Shown here: piece by piece, positions 33,945 through 35,216 of the stretch
Position numbering within the stretch: the first letter of the stretch is position 1
How the letters are laid out: every line of letters starts with the position of its first letter
Origin: an uncultured Eubacterium sp.
GTDB taxonomy: Bacteria > Bacillota > Clostridia > Lachnospirales > Lachnospiraceae
NCBI GenBank assembly: GCA_910586045.1
Contig: CAJUIH010000023.1
Location: forward strand, 1 to 35,216
Direction of reading: 5' to 3'
Length of the DNA: 35,216 nt
Program-made: the position numbers and the translations under genes
The notes under the pieces: model-generated
Databases searched by the model: none
Told to the model about the DNA's origin: nothing
Seen by the model: only the letters and a program-made list of their open reading frames with translations

Positions 33945-34970
33945 ATGCCTGATCAAAAAATCAGACGCAGCCGGATCGGAAAAAAACCCTGTGCCGCGTT
34001 ATTTACCGCCGCTGGGCTTTTGTTTTTAAGCGGATGCGGACAGCAGAAAACGTATGAATTAAACCATGCCTATGATGTCTACGGAACATCGATCCACTAT
34101 GAACAGCCAGACGTGCCAAATCAGCAGCAAAACAAATCCGCAGGCAGCCGCATCAAATATTTTGCACAGGACTTATGTGTCGGAAGGGATATCGAAACCG
34201 GCACGGAAAATCTGGACCTTACAGCCGCGGAAGCGGCGGGGGTATTTCATCTGTCGGACAAAACGATTTCATGTTCCAAAAATATCTATAAAAAACTATA
34301 TCCGGCAAGTACGACAAAAATGCTGACAGCCTATGTAGCGCTCAAATACGGAAAACTGACCGACCAGGTAACCGTAAGCGCGAAAGCGGCATCCCAGTCC
34401 GCGGATTCTTCCATTAGCGGCCTGCATGCAGGGGACCAGCTCACACTGGAAGATTTGCTGTATGGGCTGTTATTAAAAAGCGGCAACGATGCCGCGGACG
34501 CCATAGCCGAGCACATATCCGGAGATACCAAATCCTTTGTTGCACTTATGAACCGGGAAGCCAAGGCGCTCGGGGCTACCAGGTCGCATTTTCGCAATCC
34601 GCACGGCTTACAGGATGAAAAACATTATACCTGTGTATATGATTTATATTTGATACTGCACGCGGCGCTGGGCTATGAGCCATTCGAAAAAATAATACAT
34701 ACCCAAAAATACAATCCTGTTTATAAAGACGCAAACGGGATTGAGATTACGCAGGAATGGGAAACATCAAACCAGTTTTTAAACGGGCTTTCACAGCCGC
34801 CTCCAGGAATCAACATTATCGGCGGAAAAACAGGGACGACCAATGCCGCCGGCTACTGCCTGGCTTTATACAGTGAAAATACGCGCGGGGAACCGATTAT
34901 CTCGATTGTTATGAAAGCAGAAACCGGGGAAGATCTGTATTCGCTGATGGCGGATTTACTGATGAATTGA
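33945..34970 (+). CDS. Lipoprotein D-alanyl-D-alanine carboxypeptidase, S11 family
   Basis: This penicillin-binding D,D-carboxypeptidase trims the terminal D-Ala from peptidoglycan stems and so limits crosslinking. All three active-site motifs are intact: STTK at 122-125 (nucleophile Ser122), SGN at 179-181 and KTG at 295-297. The N-terminus ends in LFLSGC, a lipobox, so it is probably a lipoprotein rather than anchored by the C-terminal amphipathic helix usual in DacA-type enzymes, and no such C-terminal domain is present. It is 341 aa long. A GGGAGG precedes ATG 33945, 14 bp after mgsA. It is last in the run; palindromic repeat C follows 30 bp later. Confidence 0.9.
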   Translation: MPDQKIRRSRIGKKPCAALFTAAGLLFLSGCGQQKTYELNHAYDVYGTSIHYEQPDVPNQQQNKSAGSRIKYFAQDLCVGRDIETGTENLDLTAAEAAGVFHLSDKTISCSKNIYKKLYPASTTKMLTAYVALKYGKLTDQVTVSAKAASQSADSSISGLHAGDQLTLEDLLYGLLLKSGNDAADAIAEHISGDTKSFVALMNREAKALGATRSHFRNPHGLQDEKHYTCVYDLYLILHAALGYEPFEKIIHTQKYNPVYKDANGIEITQEWETSNQFLNGLSQPPPGINIIGGKTGTTNAAGYCLALYSENTRGEPIISIVMKAETGEDLYSLMADLLMN

Positions 34971-34999
34971 TTCGTTATTTGGTGGCTGGTGTACGCGAC

Positions 35000-35216
35000 G
35001 CTGGGAGAGACGGTTTGCCCGGCTTGCTGGTGGCCCTCCAGAATGGTAAGAAGCCCTAAGTATTCTGCATTTACGTTGCGGCCTGCCCCGGTCGCGGCGC
35101 CAAATCCGCCCTGGCTGCCGCCAGTGGCTAAAGGCGCCGCTTGGCTTCGCCCCTTAGGTAGTCTTGCAGAATACTAAGGGCTTCTAACCATTCTTCCAAA
35201 GCCGCCAGCAAGCCGG
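35000..35216 (+). repeat. Palindromic repeat copy C, cut by window end
   Basis: The left terminal arm starts at 35000 with GCTGGGAGAGACGG, and the copy runs to the window end inside its right terminal arm (about 20 bp missing). It has the same orientation as copy A and is inverted relative to B. Compared with B, both arms carry the same changes: CTTGCTGG in both instead of CTTTTTGG, and TATTCTGC in both instead of CATTCTGC. It could act as a terminator or mRNA 3'-end structure for the D,D-carboxypeptidase operon, since no other terminator is visible. Confidence 0.85.

Overview
This window looks like a chromosomal segment from a Clostridia-class Firmicute, most likely a Lachnospiraceae-type gut anaerobe. 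That placement is inference from protein style and gene order: two N-terminal zinc-ribbon membrane proteins, a very large SpoIIIE/FtsK and PBP2, an endonuclease-type MutL, a minCDE set joined to mreBCD, strong AGGAGG ribosome binding sites, and methylglyoxal synthase beside rodA. Nearly all of it is core housekeeping DNA, and I see no phage, transposase, CRISPR array, tRNA or rRNA.

Layout. Positions 1-1043 hold no credible gene. They are a mosaic of repeats: a partial copy (A) of a GC-rich palindromic repeat, an AT-rich stretch with several inverted repeats, a 163-bp inverted-repeat element (428-590), and a complete 237-bp palindromic repeat (copy B, 643-879, opposite orientation). Positions 1044-6991 (+) carry uppP, ftsK/spoIIIE, folD and a zinc-ribbon/TPR/chitobiase-like membrane protein. 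Positions 7081-8329 (-) carry xpt and a second zinc-ribbon membrane protein. Positions 8427-10705 (+) carry rlmH, a HAD phosphatase and metF. Positions 10698-11693 (-) carry apbE, which overlaps the metF tail by 8 bp. Positions 11862-18179 (+) carry a small membrane-anchored protein, two flavoproteins and mutS. An AT-rich secreted WG-repeat gene (18422-19627) sits between mutS and mutL. Positions 20159-34970 form one long plus-strand run: mutL, miaA, a PLP enzyme of the methionine gamma-lyase/YnbB family, radC, mreB, mreC, mreD, PBP2, minC, minD, minE, rodA, mgsA and a lipoprotein D,D-carboxypeptidase. Copy C of the palindromic repeat begins 30 bp after the last gene and runs off the window end.

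How the genes work together. The final run joins the elongasome (MreBCD, PBP2, RodA, a D,D-carboxypeptidase) to division-site selection (MinCDE). UppP, which recycles the undecaprenyl carrier, and FtsK/SpoIIIE, which moves DNA at the septum, sit at the other end. MutS and MutL are the mismatch-repair pair, and the MutL keeps the metal-dependent endonuclease motifs expected where MutH is absent. FolD and MetF provide folate one-carbon steps.

Most interesting points: (1) the palindromic repeat, whose two arms change together between copies (covariation), so its fold seems to be maintained; (2) a methylglyoxal synthase with Ala where the catalytic Asp of the GGDQQ motif is expected; (3) a roughly 230-residue insert in PBP2; (4) a foreign-looking secreted WG-repeat gene splitting mutS from mutL; (5) divergent promoters whose -10 boxes overlap between the xpt operon and rlmH.
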